Below, piece after piece: positions 52,424 to 64,000 of a stretch of 64,000 bases of DNA. A program made the position numbers and the translations under genes. The stretch spans positions 2,294,001 to 2,358,000 of the forward strand of contig NZ_UFYA01000001.1 in the NCBI RefSeq assembly GCF_900447215.1. Reading direction: 5' to 3'. The notes beneath the pieces were generated by a model. That model did not search any database and was not told the origin of the DNA. It was given only the letters and a program-made list of their open reading frames with translations. Source of the stretch: Dermatophilus congolensis (GTDB lineage Bacteria > Actinomycetota > Actinomycetes > Actinomycetales > Dermatophilaceae). The number at the start of each line of letters is the position of its first letter. The stretch's first letter is position 1.

Positions 52424-53641
52424 TCAGGCTCGCCGCGCGGCGAGGTATTCGCTGATACGGCCGATGGCGTCGGTAAGGGTTTCTTCGTCGGGTAGGAAGG
52501 TAAGGCGGAAGTGGTCGGGGCGGGGCCAGTTGAAGCCTGTTCCGTGCGTGACGAGGATTTTTTTGGAACGGAGCAGGTCGATGACGAAGGTTTCGTCGTT
52601 GTCTATGGGGTAGATGTCTGGGTCAAGGCGGGGGAAGCAGTAGAGGGCTCCTCGGGGTTCAATGCAGCTCACTCCGGGGATCTCGTTGAGTAGGCGTGAG
52701 GCGAGTTTTCCTTGTTCGTAGAAACGCCCGCCGGGTTTGATGAGTTCGGTGATGGATTGGTATCCGCCTAGGGCTGATTGGATGGCGTGTTGGGCGGGCA
52801 CGTTGGCGCACATGCGCATGTTGGCGAGGAGGGTGAGGCCTTCGATGAAGTTGGTGGCGTGTTCTTTGGGGCCGGAAATCATGACCCATCCGGCGCGGTA
52901 GCCGCAGACGCGGTAGGCCTTGGAAAGTCCTGAGAAGGTGAGGCAGAGCACGTCGTCGCCGGCATAGTGGGCTGTGTGGTGGTGAGTGGCGTCGTCGAAA
53001 AGGATTTTTTCGTAGATCTCGTCAGAAAAGATGGCCAGTTCGTGGCGTCGGGCGATATCTACGATGTTTTTGACGGTTTCTGCGCTGTAGACGGCGCCGG
53101 TGGGGTTGTTTGGGTTGATGAGGACGATGGCTTGGGTGTTAGGGGTGATTTTGGATTCGATGTCGGCCAGGTCGGGGTTCCAGTTGTTGTTTTCGTCGGC
53201 GAGATAGTGGACGGGGGTTCCGCCGGCGAGAGAGACTGCGCCTGTCCATAGGGGGTAGTCGGGTGCGGGTACGAGGATTTCGTTGCCGTCGTCGATGAAA
53301 GCGGATAGGACCATGCTGATGAGTTCGGAGACTCCGTTGCCGATGAAGATGTCGTCGACGTCGACGTGGTGGAGGCCTTCGGCTTGGTAGAACTGGGCGA
53401 TTGCGGTGCGGGCGGAGTAGATACCGAGGCTGTCTGAGTAGCCTTGGGCCTCGCCCAGGTGGCGGATCATAGCGTTGGTGAGGGCGGGTGGGGCTTCAAA
53501 TCCGAAGGGGGCGGTATTGCCGATGTTGAGCTTGAGGATTTTGTGTCCTTCGGCTTCGAGTCGTTCGGCTTCGACGAGGATGGGGCCGCGGACGTCGTAG
53601 CGGACTGATTGGAGTTTTTTGCTCTGGACGAATCGGCGCAT
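52424..53641 (-). CDS. PLP-dependent class I/II aminotransferase (AlaA/alanine transaminase-like)
   Basis: A 405-residue fold-type I aminotransferase. It begins QSKKLQSVRYDVRGPI, as in AlaA-type alanine-synthesising transaminases. Conserved features are LNIGNTAPFGFEAP, NPNNPTGAVY, the PLP-contacting DEIYEKILF, the Schiff-base Lys in FSGLSKAYRVCGYRAGW and the C-terminal RLTFLPDEETL with the substrate-binding Arg. The likely reaction is pyruvate + glutamate to alanine + 2-oxoglutarate; other amino acids remain possible. Confidence 0.9.
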   Translation of the reverse strand: MRRFVQSKKLQSVRYDVRGPILVEAERLEAEGHKILKLNIGNTAPFGFEAPPALTNAMIRHLGEAQGYSDSLGIYSARTAIAQFYQAEGLHHVDVDDIFIGNGVSELISMVLSAFIDDGNEILVPAPDYPLWTGAVSLAGGTPVHYLADENNNWNPDLADIESKITPNTQAIVLINPNNPTGAVYSAETVKNIVDIARRHELAIFSDEIYEKILFDDATHHHTAHYAGDDVLCLTFSGLSKAYRVCGYRAGWVMISGPKEHATNFIEGLTLLANMRMCANVPAQHAIQSALGGYQSITELIKPGGRFYEQGKLASRLLNEIPGVSCIEPRGALYCFPRLDPDIYPIDNDETFVIDLLRSKKILVTHGTGFNWPRPDHFRLTFLPDEETLTDAIGRISEYLAARRA

Positions 53642-53732
53642 GTGGGTCAGCTTCTCACTGGTGGATGGTTGTGGGAGGTGTTTAGGGGGTTTTCTTAAGG
53701 GTTGGTTTCTTCTTGGCAGGTGTGGTGGCTGT

Positions 53733-55142
53733 TCAGGGGAGGGTGGGTGCGATGGTGGGGCGGTTGGGTAGGAGGCGTTCGAGTTGGGCAGCGAGGGTTA
53801 GCAGGCGTTGTTCGTCGCCGCCAGGGGCGTAGAGCTGAATGCCGATGGGTAGTCCGTCGGGGGTGTAGCCGGCTGGGAAGGATAGGGAGGCGTGGCCGGT
53901 GGTGTTGGCGAGGGTGGTGAAGGCGACCATGGGTAGTGAGCGGATGAGTGCGTGAAAGCTGCCTGTGGTGTCAAGTTGTCCGAGTTTGGGGGGTGCTGTG
54001 GCGATGGTGGGTGTAATGACGATGTCGTATTCAGCGAAGCGTGTTTCGATGTCGGTGGCGAGTTTGGTGGCAGTGGTGTGGGCGTGTTTGAGCAGGGCTG
54101 GGGGGATGAGCCGCCCGGCATTAGCGGTGTGGCGGGTACGGGTTTCGAGGCGGTTGGGGTGTTCGACGCGTTTGCGTTCTTGGGCGAGGGCGTGGGCGAA
54201 TTCGATGAGGTAGTTGGGTTGGTCATTGGGCCATCGCTGAGTGAGGTGGGTGATGGTGTGGCCTGCTTTGGCGAGTGTGCGGGCTACGTCGTGAACGGTT
54301 TTTGCGATGTGGCGCTCGACGTGGATGAGTGGATTGGCTGGGGTGGTGAGCCAGGCGATGCGTAGGCGCTGGGGGGCTTGGTTGGCGGCGTCGGTGAAGG
54401 TGTTGTAAGGGCGGGGTAGCGGGAAGGCGTCGTGGTCGCTGGGGCCGGCAATGATGTCGTAGACGAGTGCTGTGTCGGCAGTGGTGCGGGTTAGTGGCCC
54501 GATGGTTCCTAGTCGTCCCCATAGGTCTGGCGACGGGGAGGTGCTGACTCGCCCTCGTACGGGTTTGAGGCCGATGAGTCCGCAGCAGGCGGCCGGAATG
54601 CGGATGGATCCGCCGCCGTCGCTGCCGATGGCGAAGGGAACGCATCCGGCTGCGACTGCGGCTGCGGATCCTCCGCTGGAGCCGCCGGTGCTGTGGTGGG
54701 GATTCCAGGGGTTGCGAGTGTGGCCGAATGAAGCTCCTTCGGTCCATGGGAATTGGCCGAATTCGGGCATGTGTGTGGTGCCGAGGATGATGGCGCCTGC
54801 TGCTCTGAGTCGTGATACGACGGCGGAGTCATGTTGTGCAGGTGTGCTGTTGCCGTATCCGCCGAGAGTGGTGGGGATGCCTTTGATGTCGTGTTCGGCT
54901 TTGATGAGGGTGGGCACTCCTGCTAGGGGGAGGCTTGGGTCGATGGTCTCGGCATCAGCGAGCGCTTGCTCTCGTAGGAGGGTGTGGACGGCGTTGATGT
55001 GAGGGTTAGCGCGTTCGATGCGGGCTATGGCTGCTTCGGTGACGAGGCGGGCGGTGGCGCGGCCCTCGCGGATGGCTGCAATGGTTTCTGTGATGCTCCA
55101 GCGAGCCATTTCTTCGATGTGCGTGGGTTTTTCGGAGGCCAT
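53733..55142 (-). CDS. Amidase-signature family hydrolase
   Basis: A 469- to 471-residue amidase (start ATG 55142 or 55148). The Ser-cisSer-Lys catalytic triad is visible: Lys in GVPTLIKAEHDIKG, and the Gly/Ser-rich STGGSSGGSAAAVAAG followed by GSDGGGSIRIPAACCG. The motif resembles stand-alone amidases rather than GatA, as no gatB/gatC is adjacent. It hydrolyses a small amide of unknown identity. It lies between the aminotransferase and tRNA-Ala. Confidence 0.9.
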   Translation of the reverse strand: MASEKPTHIEEMARWSITETIAAIREGRATARLVTEAAIARIERANPHINAVHTLLREQALADAETIDPSLPLAGVPTLIKAEHDIKGIPTTLGGYGNSTPAQHDSAVVSRLRAAGAIILGTTHMPEFGQFPWTEGASFGHTRNPWNPHHSTGGSSGGSAAAVAAGCVPFAIGSDGGGSIRIPAACCGLIGLKPVRGRVSTSPSPDLWGRLGTIGPLTRTTADTALVYDIIAGPSDHDAFPLPRPYNTFTDAANQAPQRLRIAWLTTPANPLIHVERHIAKTVHDVARTLAKAGHTITHLTQRWPNDQPNYLIEFAHALAQERKRVEHPNRLETRTRHTANAGRLIPPALLKHAHTTATKLATDIETRFAEYDIVITPTIATAPPKLGQLDTTGSFHALIRSLPMVAFTTLANTTGHASLSFPAGYTPDGLPIGIQLYAPGGDEQRLLTLAAQLERLLPNRPTIAPTLP

Positions 55143-55253
55143 GTGCACATGGTGTCATCGTGGACGTGAAGAGGCTTTGTGCATGGAGAATTGTGGTGGC
55201 GTTCCCAGGCGCTCGAGATATTTGGTGACTTTGACCGTCTTCACAAGGTCGGA

Positions 55254-55299
55254 GAAAAAGCAGCACCCACCAGCTGCTGATCTGTCAGCTACTGGTGGG
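55254..55299 (-). terminator. Terminator after tRNA-Ala
   Basis: Inverted repeat CCCACCAG (55266-55273) / CTGGTGGG (55292-55299) with an inner CTGA/TCAG extension. On the minus strand it is followed by CTTTTTC, giving a good rho-independent terminator 7 bp after tRNA-Ala. Confidence 0.8.
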
Positions 55300-55305
55300 C
55301 GGCGG

Positions 55306-55378
55306 TGGAGCCTAGGGGACTCGAACCCCTAACCCCCTGCTTGCAAAGCAGGTGCGCTACCAATTGCGCCAAGGCCCC
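55306..55378 (-). tRNA. tRNA-Ala (TGC anticodon)
   Basis: A 73-nt tRNA on the minus strand: acceptor GGGGCCT with AGGCTCC, D-arm GCGCAATTGGTAGCGC, anticodon stem CCTGC/GCAGG with TTTGCAA loop (TGC), T-arm AGGGGTTCGAGTCCCCT. CCA is not encoded. The tRNA-Ile then tRNA-Ala order downstream of gyrA is conserved in actinobacteria. Confidence 0.96.
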
Positions 55379-55422
55379 GAAGCGAATTTCGCTTGGTCGA
55401 GCTTTTCAGCTCCGTACTAATC

Positions 55423-55551
55423 TTACGAGTGTTTTTTTACTGTGTGGGCAACTTGTTCCCACATAGCGTTTTCTGCGCTTCGAGTGCGCGCATGCTTCCA
55501 CGTTACTAGACCGCCGACAGCTGCTGCGACTAGTGCGAGGTATCGATGCAT
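55423..55551 (-). CDS. DLW-39 family small membrane protein
   Basis: A 42-residue peptide too short for most gene finders: MHRYLALVAAAVGGLVTW, then a basic segment and a C-terminus ENAMWEQVAHTV. It has one hydrophobic helix and lies between tRNA-Ile and tRNA-Ala, the known place of DLW-39 family proteins. The start ATG 55551 has AGAGG 5 bases upstream. The family's Asp-Leu-Trp reads Ala-Met-Trp here, so assignment rests partly on position. Function unknown. Confidence 0.7.
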   Translation of the reverse strand: MHRYLALVAAAVGGLVTWKHARTRSAENAMWEQVAHTVKKHS

Positions 55552-55657
55552 GTGCACCTCTTGCTTATCCTGGACTACTTTGAGGTAGTCGGATTGAGTC
55601 ACTCGGATACACAAGCAGGGCAACTCCATTATGTGGGAATTGCCCCGCTGTGAATCG

Positions 55658-55731
55658 TGGGCCTAACAGGACTTGAACCTGTGGCCTCTTCCTTATCAGG
55701 GAAGCGCTCTAACCGTCTGAGCTATAGGCCC
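55658..55731 (-). tRNA. tRNA-Ile (GAT anticodon)
   Basis: A 74-nt tRNA on the minus strand: acceptor GGGCCTA with TAGGCCC, D-arm GCTCAGACGGTTAGAGC, anticodon loop CTGATAA (GAT), T-arm ACAGGTTCAAGTCCTGT. CCA is not encoded. It lies downstream of the gyrA and DUF3566 genes. Confidence 0.96.
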
Positions 55732-55838
55732 TCAACAAGGTTTTACATTACCCGAATGTTGTCTCGGTTCCCAAATCGGCTGCGAACCACACAGGTACGC
55801 CCCTCCCATCGACTCTAAAGAACCAGTTCAGAGCCGCA

Positions 55839-56342
55839 TCAGTCATCGACGAGAGTCACCTGCGCGCCACCAACCAGAGCAGCGCACATGTTGTAGATGA
55901 AAGCCACCACGGTCGCGATTGCTGTCAGCAAAATCACGTCAACCACGCCAAACACGATCGTCAAGGAGAGCACACGACCGAGGCTGAGAAATTCAACGAG
56001 GTTAAACCGCGCGTCTGCTTCTCCCCCTTGCTGCAAGTGCAGGCTCTCTACCGCAGCATTAATCTCTGCAAACACACCCATGCTGTTGAGCATTAACCAC
56101 AGCGCAATCACAACGATGACCATGGCAATCCCAAATGCCACTGATAGCAAGAATGAGATCCGCATAACAGAGATCGGATCCACGCGCGCCAGCGTGAGCT
56201 TAACGCGCCGTGGATCTGCATCCCCAGGCGCAGCCGTAGGACCTATACGCCCTGCCGGGCGCGCACCAACTCGAACACCGCCTACTGTCATTGTGCGCGG
56301 TGCAGCGGCTGGCCCATTGGCTTGCCCCTTGGGATTGCTCAT
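55839..56342 (-). CDS. DUF3566 transmembrane protein
   Basis: A 167-residue membrane protein found directly after gyrA in most actinobacteria (CwsA/Rv0007 neighbourhood). The N-terminal 55 residues are Pro/Gly/Arg-rich and probably cytoplasmic. The DUF3566 domain follows ([25 protein letters not shown]) with two membrane spans ([20 protein letters not shown] and [20 protein letters not shown]). Its ATG overlaps the gyrA stop (ATGA). Function unknown; a division or envelope role is suspected. Confidence 0.92.
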   Translation of the reverse strand: MSNPKGQANGPAAAPRTMTVGGVRVGARPAGRIGPTAAPGDADPRRVKLTLARVDPISVMRISFLLSVAFGIAMVIVVIALWLMLNSMGVFAEINAAVESLHLQQGGEADARFNLVEFLSLGRVLSLTIVFGVVDVILLTAIATVVAFIYNMCAALVGGAQVTLVDD

Positions 56343-59011
56343 GCCTGACCTCCGTCATCGTCCTGCATCGTGGCAGCAGCCTCCTGGGCATGAGCGGATT
56401 CGGAGTCCTCTCCTCCTTCGGTACCGATGTCGGTCCTCGGCTGGGCCGGGTCGTGCATCGCCGCTAATGCTTCGGCGCTGTCCGTGGTATCGCCGTCCTC
56501 GATGGCTTCGACATCGGCTTCGGCAGCGGGCTCGGGGTTACGCGCCACCGCAACGATGGCGTCGTTTCTATCCGGCTTCGCGAACTGCACACCCATGGTG
56601 TTACGTCCAGTGCGTCGAACCTCGTCGACACGCGAGCGAACGACCTTGCCCTTTTCCATAACGACCATGACTTCTTCATTTTCACCAACGGTCAACGCAC
56701 CAACGAGGTCGCCAGCCCGTTCACTCATCGAAGCAACTTTGACGCCTAAGCCCGCGCGACCTTTCACCGGATAGTCGGAGGCAGGCGTGCGCTTGGCAAT
56801 ACCGTTCTCAAACACAACAAATACGTCCGGATCCATGGCATCAGGAACTAAGCACATAGCTAGGAGTTCGTCTCCGGCACGGAATTTCATACCCGTAACA
56901 CCGCTGGTGGCACGCCCCATCGGACGAAGAGTGCTGTTGTCCCCCTTAACCCGTAAAGACTGGCCTTTGCGAGAAACGAGTAGCAGGTCATCTTCATCAT
57001 GCAAAGCGGTTACTCCGATGAGCTCATCACCATCGCGTAGGTTCACGGCGATCAGGCCACCCGAACGGGGCGAGTCGTACTCGCGCAAGTAGGTTTTCTT
57101 AATCAACCCCTTACGTGTAGCCACAACCAAATACGGAGCTACCTCATAGTTCGGGATCGCCAGCACAGCAGCAATACGTTCATCGGGCTGGAACTCGAGC
57201 AGATTCGCAACGTGCTGACCCTTCGAATCCCGCGCACCCTCAGGCAATTCATACGCCTTGATCCGGTATACCCGACCGAGGTTAGTGAAGAACAAGATCC
57301 AATGATGCGTTGTCGTCACAAAGAAGTGCTCAACAATGTCATCGCCTCGCAAGGTTGCTCCGCGAACCCCTTTACCACCACGTTTTTGTGATCGGTACTC
57401 ATCGACTCGTGTGCGCTTGGCATACCCGCCGCAGGTGATGTTGACAACGACGTTTTCTTCAGGAATGAGGTCTTCCATCGAGACTTCACCGTCGTAGGGC
57501 ATGATCTGCGAACGACGTTCATCGCCCCATTTCTCGACTGTCTCGGTCAGCTCCTCGGAGACGATCTGCCGCTGCCGCTCAGGCTTGGCGATGATGTCTT
57601 GGTAATCCTTGATAAGGGCGGCGAGTTCATCGTGCTCTTCAAGGATTTTCTGCCGTTCCAGGGCGGCCAAACGACGCAGCTGCATGTCAAGAATCGCGTT
57701 TGCTTGCAATTCATCAATGCTCAGTAGCCCCATCAATCCAGTTCGGGCTTCATCAGGCGTGGGCGAACGTCGGATAAGAGCGATCACCTCATCGAGCATG
57801 TCCAACGCTTTGAGCAGCGCACGCAGAATGTGCATACGTTCCTCGGCCTTGCGCAGACGGTACTTAGTACGGCGCAAGATGACGTCTACCTGATGGTCGA
57901 CCCAGTGCCGAACGAATGCTGAAATCGGCAGCGTACGCGGAACACCGTCGACAAGTGCAAGCATGTTTGCGCCGAAGTTCGTCTGTAGTTGCGTGTGCTT
58001 GTACAAGTTGTTCAGTACAACTTTGGCAACTGCATCTCGCTTCAGCACAATCACCAGACGTTGTCCGGTACGCCCAGAAGACTCATCGCGAATATCGGCA
58101 ATCCCCGACACACGCCCTTCTTTAGCTAGCTCCGCGATTTTTGTAGCCAACGTGTCCGGGTTAACCATGTATGGCAACTCGGTCACCACCAAGCATGTAC
58201 GCCCTTGGATCTCTTCAACCAGCACACGCGCCCGCATGATGATTGACCCTCGGCCTGTGCGGTAAGCGTCTTCAATTCCTTGACGCCCCATGATCAAACC
58301 GGCCGTGGGGAAATCTGGTCCCTTAATAATGGAAATACATGCTTCTAAACGTTCTTCTTTTGTTGCGTCAGGATGTGCCAGCACCCATTGGGCTGCCTCG
58401 GCGACCTCACGCAAGTTATGTGGAGGGATTAAGGTAGCCATCCCCACAGCAATTCCATTAGACCCATTGACCAGTAGGTTCGGAATTCGTGCTGGCAGGA
58501 TGTCTGGCTCTTGATTCTTGCCGTCATAGTTCGGCGAGAAGTCGACTGTATCTTCATGGATGTCACGAACTAGCTCCATTGCTAAGGGAGCCATCCGGCA
58601 TTCGGTGTATCGCGCGGCAGCAGGGCCGTCGTTGCCTGCGTTACCGAAGTTTCCTTGACCGTCAATGAGCGGATATCGCATCACCCATGACTGGGCCAAA
58701 CGTGCCAATGCATCGTAGATAGCCGAATCACCGTGTGGGTGATATTGCCCCATCACTTCACCGACAACGCGCTGACACTTGTTGTAACCGCGGTCAGGCC
58801 GGTACCCACCATCAAACATCGCGTAAATAATCCGCCGATGTACCGGCTTGAAGCCATCTCGTACATCTGGCAATGCGCGGCTGACGATCACGCTCATCGC
58901 GTACTCGATGTAGCTACGCTGCATCTCGGTGTTCAGGTCTACTGGCGCGACCCGGTCGTAGCCGGATCCAGCTGCCTCAACATCGACACCAGGAGGCTGT
59001 TCGTCGCTCAC
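56339..59011 (-). CDS. gyrA: DNA gyrase subunit A
   Basis: An 890-residue topoisomerase subunit that breaks and rejoins DNA during supercoiling. Catalytic Tyr135 sits in [10 protein letters not shown]. The quinolone-resistance region is [12 protein letters not shown], with Ser96 (E. coli Ser83) and Asp100 (E. coli Asp87), the susceptible-type residues. The GyrA box [11 protein letters not shown] begins the C-terminal beta-pinwheel. The acidic tail (about the last 60 residues) is disordered. Its stop overlaps the DUF3566 gene; gyrB lies 133 bp upstream. Confidence 0.98.
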   Translation of the reverse strand: MSDEQPPGVDVEAAGSGYDRVAPVDLNTEMQRSYIEYAMSVIVSRALPDVRDGFKPVHRRIIYAMFDGGYRPDRGYNKCQRVVGEVMGQYHPHGDSAIYDALARLAQSWVMRYPLIDGQGNFGNAGNDGPAAARYTECRMAPLAMELVRDIHEDTVDFSPNYDGKNQEPDILPARIPNLLVNGSNGIAVGMATLIPPHNLREVAEAAQWVLAHPDATKEERLEACISIIKGPDFPTAGLIMGRQGIEDAYRTGRGSIIMRARVLVEEIQGRTCLVVTELPYMVNPDTLATKIAELAKEGRVSGIADIRDESSGRTGQRLVIVLKRDAVAKVVLNNLYKHTQLQTNFGANMLALVDGVPRTLPISAFVRHWVDHQVDVILRRTKYRLRKAEERMHILRALLKALDMLDEVIALIRRSPTPDEARTGLMGLLSIDELQANAILDMQLRRLAALERQKILEEHDELAALIKDYQDIIAKPERQRQIVSEELTETVEKWGDERRSQIMPYDGEVSMEDLIPEENVVVNITCGGYAKRTRVDEYRSQKRGGKGVRGATLRGDDIVEHFFVTTTHHWILFFTNLGRVYRIKAYELPEGARDSKGQHVANLLEFQPDERIAAVLAIPNYEVAPYLVVATRKGLIKKTYLREYDSPRSGGLIAVNLRDGDELIGVTALHDEDDLLLVSRKGQSLRVKGDNSTLRPMGRATSGVTGMKFRAGDELLAMCLVPDAMDPDVFVVFENGIAKRTPASDYPVKGRAGLGVKVASMSERAGDLVGALTVGENEEVMVVMEKGKVVRSRVDEVRRTGRNTMGVQFAKPDRNDAIVAVARNPEPAAEADVEAIEDGDTTDSAEALAAMHDPAQPRTDIGTEGGEDSESAHAQEAAATMQDDDGGQA

Positions 59012-59144
59012 AACAAATCCTTCACAATCATGTTCGGGCGGAGATCGACACGATCACCAACGGGAAAGACCAACTGACATTTGTGGGTGGAAGCGGAAAA
59101 CCAACGTTGAGAGCCGATCTCTGCCTCTGCCCCTGCGGTAATCG

Positions 59145-61517
<2,373 letters not shown>

Positions 61518-62126
61518 CTAGCCGTAAGTATCTCGAGGCCCTGGGCCCCGACTACGCCTTGGTCCTCGTTTCCAGGACGGCGCACTGGGCCCTGTTACCC
61601 GAATATTGGTGACTACTCCGTTACCTATCGCGTCATCAATGCGGGCCTGCAGTTGCGGAATCATGTAAGTCAACTGCGTAGCCCACGCTGTTGATTCAGC
61701 GCGTACTACCAAAATTCCTTCTTCAAAACTCACCGGTACTGAATGTCGAGCAATATCGAGTCCAGCTACTGCTGGCCAGCTCCCCATAACCGACGCTGCG
61801 GAGACATCTTTGCGCCATCCGCGTGTTTCTATTAATCGGCCGAGTTCATCACCGAGAAGCTGTGGGTCTCGTCGATCGGGGCCAGCGGAGCTGGTTAATG
61901 GCTCGCTGTTTCTTCTTCGACGTTTCCGTGGAAGCATGCCAGGCCGAAGTCCTGCTTCACGGGCTGTATTTCGTGCGCGTGCCAGAGCTGCACGCGCGGC
62001 ATCATCGCGCAGCGCGGAGTCTTCACATAAATCGGGTGTGGGAGGTGTAGGCGCATGTTGATATGCACCTACACCTAGGAAAGATGAAACTTGACGAAAA
62101 TATTTTTTCTCATTCATCTCGCACAT
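61518..62126 (-). CDS. dciA: DciA (DUF721) replicative helicase loader/operator
   Basis: A 202-residue protein (MCEM or the internal MNEKK start at 62117). The C-terminal DUF721 domain reads GDELGRLIETRGWRKDVSAASVMGSWPAVAGLDIARHSVPVSF, here summarised by GSWPAVAGLDIARHS. A basic segment (PRKRRRRNSE) precedes it and another Arg/Gly-rich segment ends the protein. DciA helps load the replicative helicase DnaB in bacteria lacking DnaC. The gene overlaps recF by 17 bases; recF-dciA-gyrB is the standard actinobacterial order. Confidence 0.92.
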   Translation of the reverse strand: MCEMNEKKYFRQVSSFLGVGAYQHAPTPPTPDLCEDSALRDDAARAALARARNTAREAGLRPGMLPRKRRRRNSEPLTSSAGPDRRDPQLLGDELGRLIETRGWRKDVSAASVMGSWPAVAGLDIARHSVPVSFEEGILVVRAESTAWATQLTYMIPQLQARIDDAIGNGVVTNIRVTGPSAPSWKRGPRRSRGPGPRDTYG

Positions 62127-63300
62127 TTCCGGCGAAGATATTAAGTGTCTTTCCCTGCAGTAGAGGAGGAAGATCCTCCTCTACTGCAGCGGTAATTAAA
62201 ACTTGTTCAGCATCTTCGATCAGCTCCGCTAAACGTGCACGACGACGAGCGTCAAGCTCAGCAAAAACATCATCAAGAATCAGAACAGGATCTTCTCCGA
62301 GGTCATGGCGAAGAAGATGATACGAAGCAAGCTTCAACGCGAGGGCAAAAGACCAAGTTTCTCCGTGCGAGGCATATCCCTTTGCAGGCATCTCCCCAAG
62401 AGAAAGCTCTACTTCATCTCGATGCGGCCCAAACAGGGTTACTCCCCGTGCGAACTCAGCTTGATGAGATCCTTGCAAGGATTCAAAGAGGGCCTGTTGT
62501 AAATCTTCTACATCAGGAGTCTCGTTAGAATTAATGAGGGAAGAAACTTTAAGAGAGTGTTCTAAGGTAAGACTTGTTCTATACGTAGCACGCGCGAAAA
62601 AGTTTTCTGTTTCGTCTTCAGAAATTGAAGAATAAGCGTCCTTCAAACGGGGAGAAAGATCATGAAGAAGCCTGAGACGCGCATACATAAGTCGCCCACC
62701 TAACCCCGCAAGCTGGTCATCCCATATAGATAAAGTCGACTCAAAATAAGGATCTTTTGGATAGCTAGTTTTTTTGCCACCTCCACCAAGGGACACAGCT
62801 TTCTTCAATAAAGCATTACGCTGCTTCAAAGCTCGAGCGTAGTCTCCTTGAACTGACGCCCATTTGGGCTGCCGCGCAACAAGAAGCGTATCTAGAAAAT
62901 CACGTCTTCCAGATGGATCACCTTTAATAATCGATAGATCCTCTGGGGCGAATAAAACGGTCCTTACGTTACCCAGAATGTCTCTAGGACGCGAAACTTG
63001 AGTTCTATTAATCCCAGCTTTATTTGCGCGACCAGGAATAATGTCAACCTCAACAGTGGTACTGCGCCCTCTTTTACTAACAGCTGCCCTGATGACGCTA
63101 TGATCTGCGCCGAATCGAACAAGTGGACCGTCACTGGCGACTCTATGTGATCGAAGAGTTGCGAGGTATCCGATAGCTTCGACTAGATTTGTCTTACCTT
63201 GACCATTGGGGCCAACGAGAAACGTGACTCCTGGCTCGAGGGAAACATCTGTGGAGATGTAGTTACGAAAGTCTGCAACCCATAGATGTGTGACGTGCAT
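62110..63300 (-). CDS. recF: DNA replication and repair ATPase RecF
   Basis: A 396-residue SMC-like ABC ATPase that loads RecA at gaps with RecO and RecR. Walker A GPNGQGKTNLVEAIGYL, signature region TLFGPHRDE...GYASHGETWSFALALKLA (short form: SHGETWSFAL) and Walker B DPVLILDDVFAELD are intact. The N-terminus HLWVADFRNY is typical. The gene is AT-richer than gyrA/gyrB. A strong terminator separates it from dnaN, so it probably has its own promoter. Confidence 0.97.
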   Translation of the reverse strand: MHVTHLWVADFRNYISTDVSLEPGVTFLVGPNGQGKTNLVEAIGYLATLRSHRVASDGPLVRFGADHSVIRAAVSKRGRSTTVEVDIIPGRANKAGINRTQVSRPRDILGNVRTVLFAPEDLSIIKGDPSGRRDFLDTLLVARQPKWASVQGDYARALKQRNALLKKAVSLGGGGKKTSYPKDPYFESTLSIWDDQLAGLGGRLMYARLRLLHDLSPRLKDAYSSISEDETENFFARATYRTSLTLEHSLKVSSLINSNETPDVEDLQQALFESLQGSHQAEFARGVTLFGPHRDEVELSLGEMPAKGYASHGETWSFALALKLASYHLLRHDLGEDPVLILDDVFAELDARRRARLAELIEDAEQVLITAAVEEDLPPLLQGKTLNIFAGNVRDE

Positions 63301-63348
63301 AATCCACTTTCTTATGAGTTTTACTATCGGAATATTGTTACAAAATAA

Positions 63349-63387
63349 ATTAAATGGTGGAGAGGATCCCCCTCCCCACCATTTAAT
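63349..63387 (-). terminator. Terminator between dnaN and recF
   Basis: A 12-bp stem ATTAAATGGTGG (63349-63360) / CCACCATTTAAT (63376-63387) extended by GAGG/CCTC inside the loop. On the minus strand, 5 bp after the dnaN stop, it is followed by TTATTTTG. A good rho-independent terminator. Confidence 0.85.
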
Positions 63388-63392
63388 AAAGA

Positions 63393-64000
63393 TCAGTTAG
63401 TAAAACGCACTGGCATGAGTACATATCGGTACGAAGAGTCACAGTCACCATCTGCTTCTCTTTGACCGCTGAGAACTGCTGGCTTACCAGGCTGAGTGAA
63501 AGCAAGTCTGGTAAAGGGAGATGAAACAGCGTTAAGCCCATCGATCAGGTAAGTCGGGTTGAAGGCAATTTCGATGTCAGGCCCAACTAACTGACACTCA
63601 ACCGCTTCGCTAGCCTGTGCATCCTCTCCTGTCCCCGCATCGATGCTCACTTGTCCATCAACGAATCGAAGACGAACGGGTGTGTTTCGTTCTGCAACAA
63701 TGGAGACTCGCTTGACAGCTTCGATAAGCACTTGAGTATCCACAATTGCTTCGGTATCGACGCTATTAGGGAAAATCGCTGAAACTTTGGGATAGTCGCC
63801 ATCGAGAAGGCGACTAGTTGTGCGACGTTGCCCTGCATCAAAGCCAATAAGGCCGTCACCTCCAGCTGCTTCCCCAAGGGCAACCGAAACCGAGCCAGAT
63901 GCCCCTAGAGATTTTGCTGTGTCGGAGAGCGTCCGAGCAGGAACAAGAACAACGGCGTTAATGTCCTCATCATCAGGACGCCAAGTCAGCTCACGCATGG
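63393..64000 (-). CDS. dnaN: DNA polymerase III beta subunit (sliding clamp), C-terminal half, cut by the window end
   Basis: About 202 C-terminal residues of the clamp that tethers DNA polymerase III. Seen are RELTW at the window edge, TSRLLDGDYPKVSAIFPN, VSIVAERNTPVRLRF, DIEIAFNPTYLIDGL and the diagnostic C-terminus RYVLMPVRF. Codons continue beyond base 64000, where the start and dnaA should lie. The Met at 63998 is internal, not a start. Confidence 0.97.
   Translation of the reverse strand, partial: MRELTWRPDDEDINAVVLVPARTLSDTAKSLGASGSVSVALGEAAGGDGLIGFDAGQRRTTSRLLDGDYPKVSAIFPNSVDTEAIVDTQVLIEAVKRVSIVAERNTPVRLRFVDGQVSIDAGTGEDAQASEAVECQLVGPDIEIAFNPTYLIDGLNAVSSPFTRLAFTQPGKPAVLSGQREADGDCDSSYRYVLMPVRFTN

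Overview
The window is an origin-proximal piece of an actinobacterial chromosome. At its right edge it carries the order dnaN (cut by the window end), recF, dciA, gyrB, gyrA, a DUF3566 membrane protein, tRNA-Ile, a DLW-39-like peptide and tRNA-Ala. All are on the minus strand, so dnaA and oriC should lie just beyond base 64000 and most minus-strand genes are on the leading strand. Further left is the classic actinobacterial cell-wall and signalling operon fhaA-fhaB-pstP-rodA-pbpA-pknA-pknB with crgA and a trpG-type amidotransferase. Moderate-to-high GC, GTG starts and ATGA/GTGA start-stop overlaps fit Micrococcales. Urease, pyruvate formate-lyase and a secreted ceramidase together suggest Dermatophilaceae (Dermatophilus-like). 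That taxonomic call is inference.

Layout. 1-3950: a secreted DUF11-repeat surface protein with an apparent frameshift, and a divergent secreted GHL10-type glycoside hydrolase. 3959-7312: a pyruvate formate-lyase operon in which the glycyl-radical domain is a separate small gene (pflB, grcA-like, pflA). 7575-12673: secreted neutral ceramidase, a conserved unknown protein, a soluble Aer-type PAS protein and a thioesterase. 12708-19075: complete urease operon ureABCEFGD plus a urea channel. 19451-23431: alanine/glycine symporter, Nei-type DNA glycosylase, LacI regulator. 23596-29742: molybdate transporter modABC, a stand-alone V4R protein, an FGGY kinase and a DUF4031-HD fusion. 29747-34942: a glycosyltransferase-VTT-glycosyltransferase operon resembling the glycolipid (lipoteichoic acid anchor) synthases of Firmicutes, a cardiolipin synthase-like phospholipase D and a GNAT enzyme. 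34974-38375: an osmoprotectant (OpuB/OpuC-type) ABC transporter whose two permease genes are fused by a one-base frameshift. 38857-49728: tRNA-Leu and the PknA/PknB/PstP region. 50050-55142: rhomboid, cyclophilin, a coiled-coil membrane protein, an aminotransferase and an amidase. 55306-64000: tRNAs and the replication/gyrase cluster.

How the genes work together. PFL gives a formate-producing fermentative branch, so a facultative lifestyle is likely. Urease with a urea channel gives ammonia production from urea, and the Opu system handles osmotic stress. PknA/PknB/PstP with FhaA/FhaB, RodA, PbpA and CrgA coordinate growth and division. The two glycosyltransferases with the VTT protein probably build a membrane glycolipid.

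The most unusual points are the split PFL, the Firmicute-like glycolipid operon, a rhomboid with Gln in place of its catalytic His, a ceramidase with Val in place of the amidase-motif Ser, the PAS-only Aer-like protein, and two single-base homopolymer frameshifts (in the DUF11 gene and the Opu permease). No CRISPR array, rRNA gene, insertion sequence or prophage was seen.
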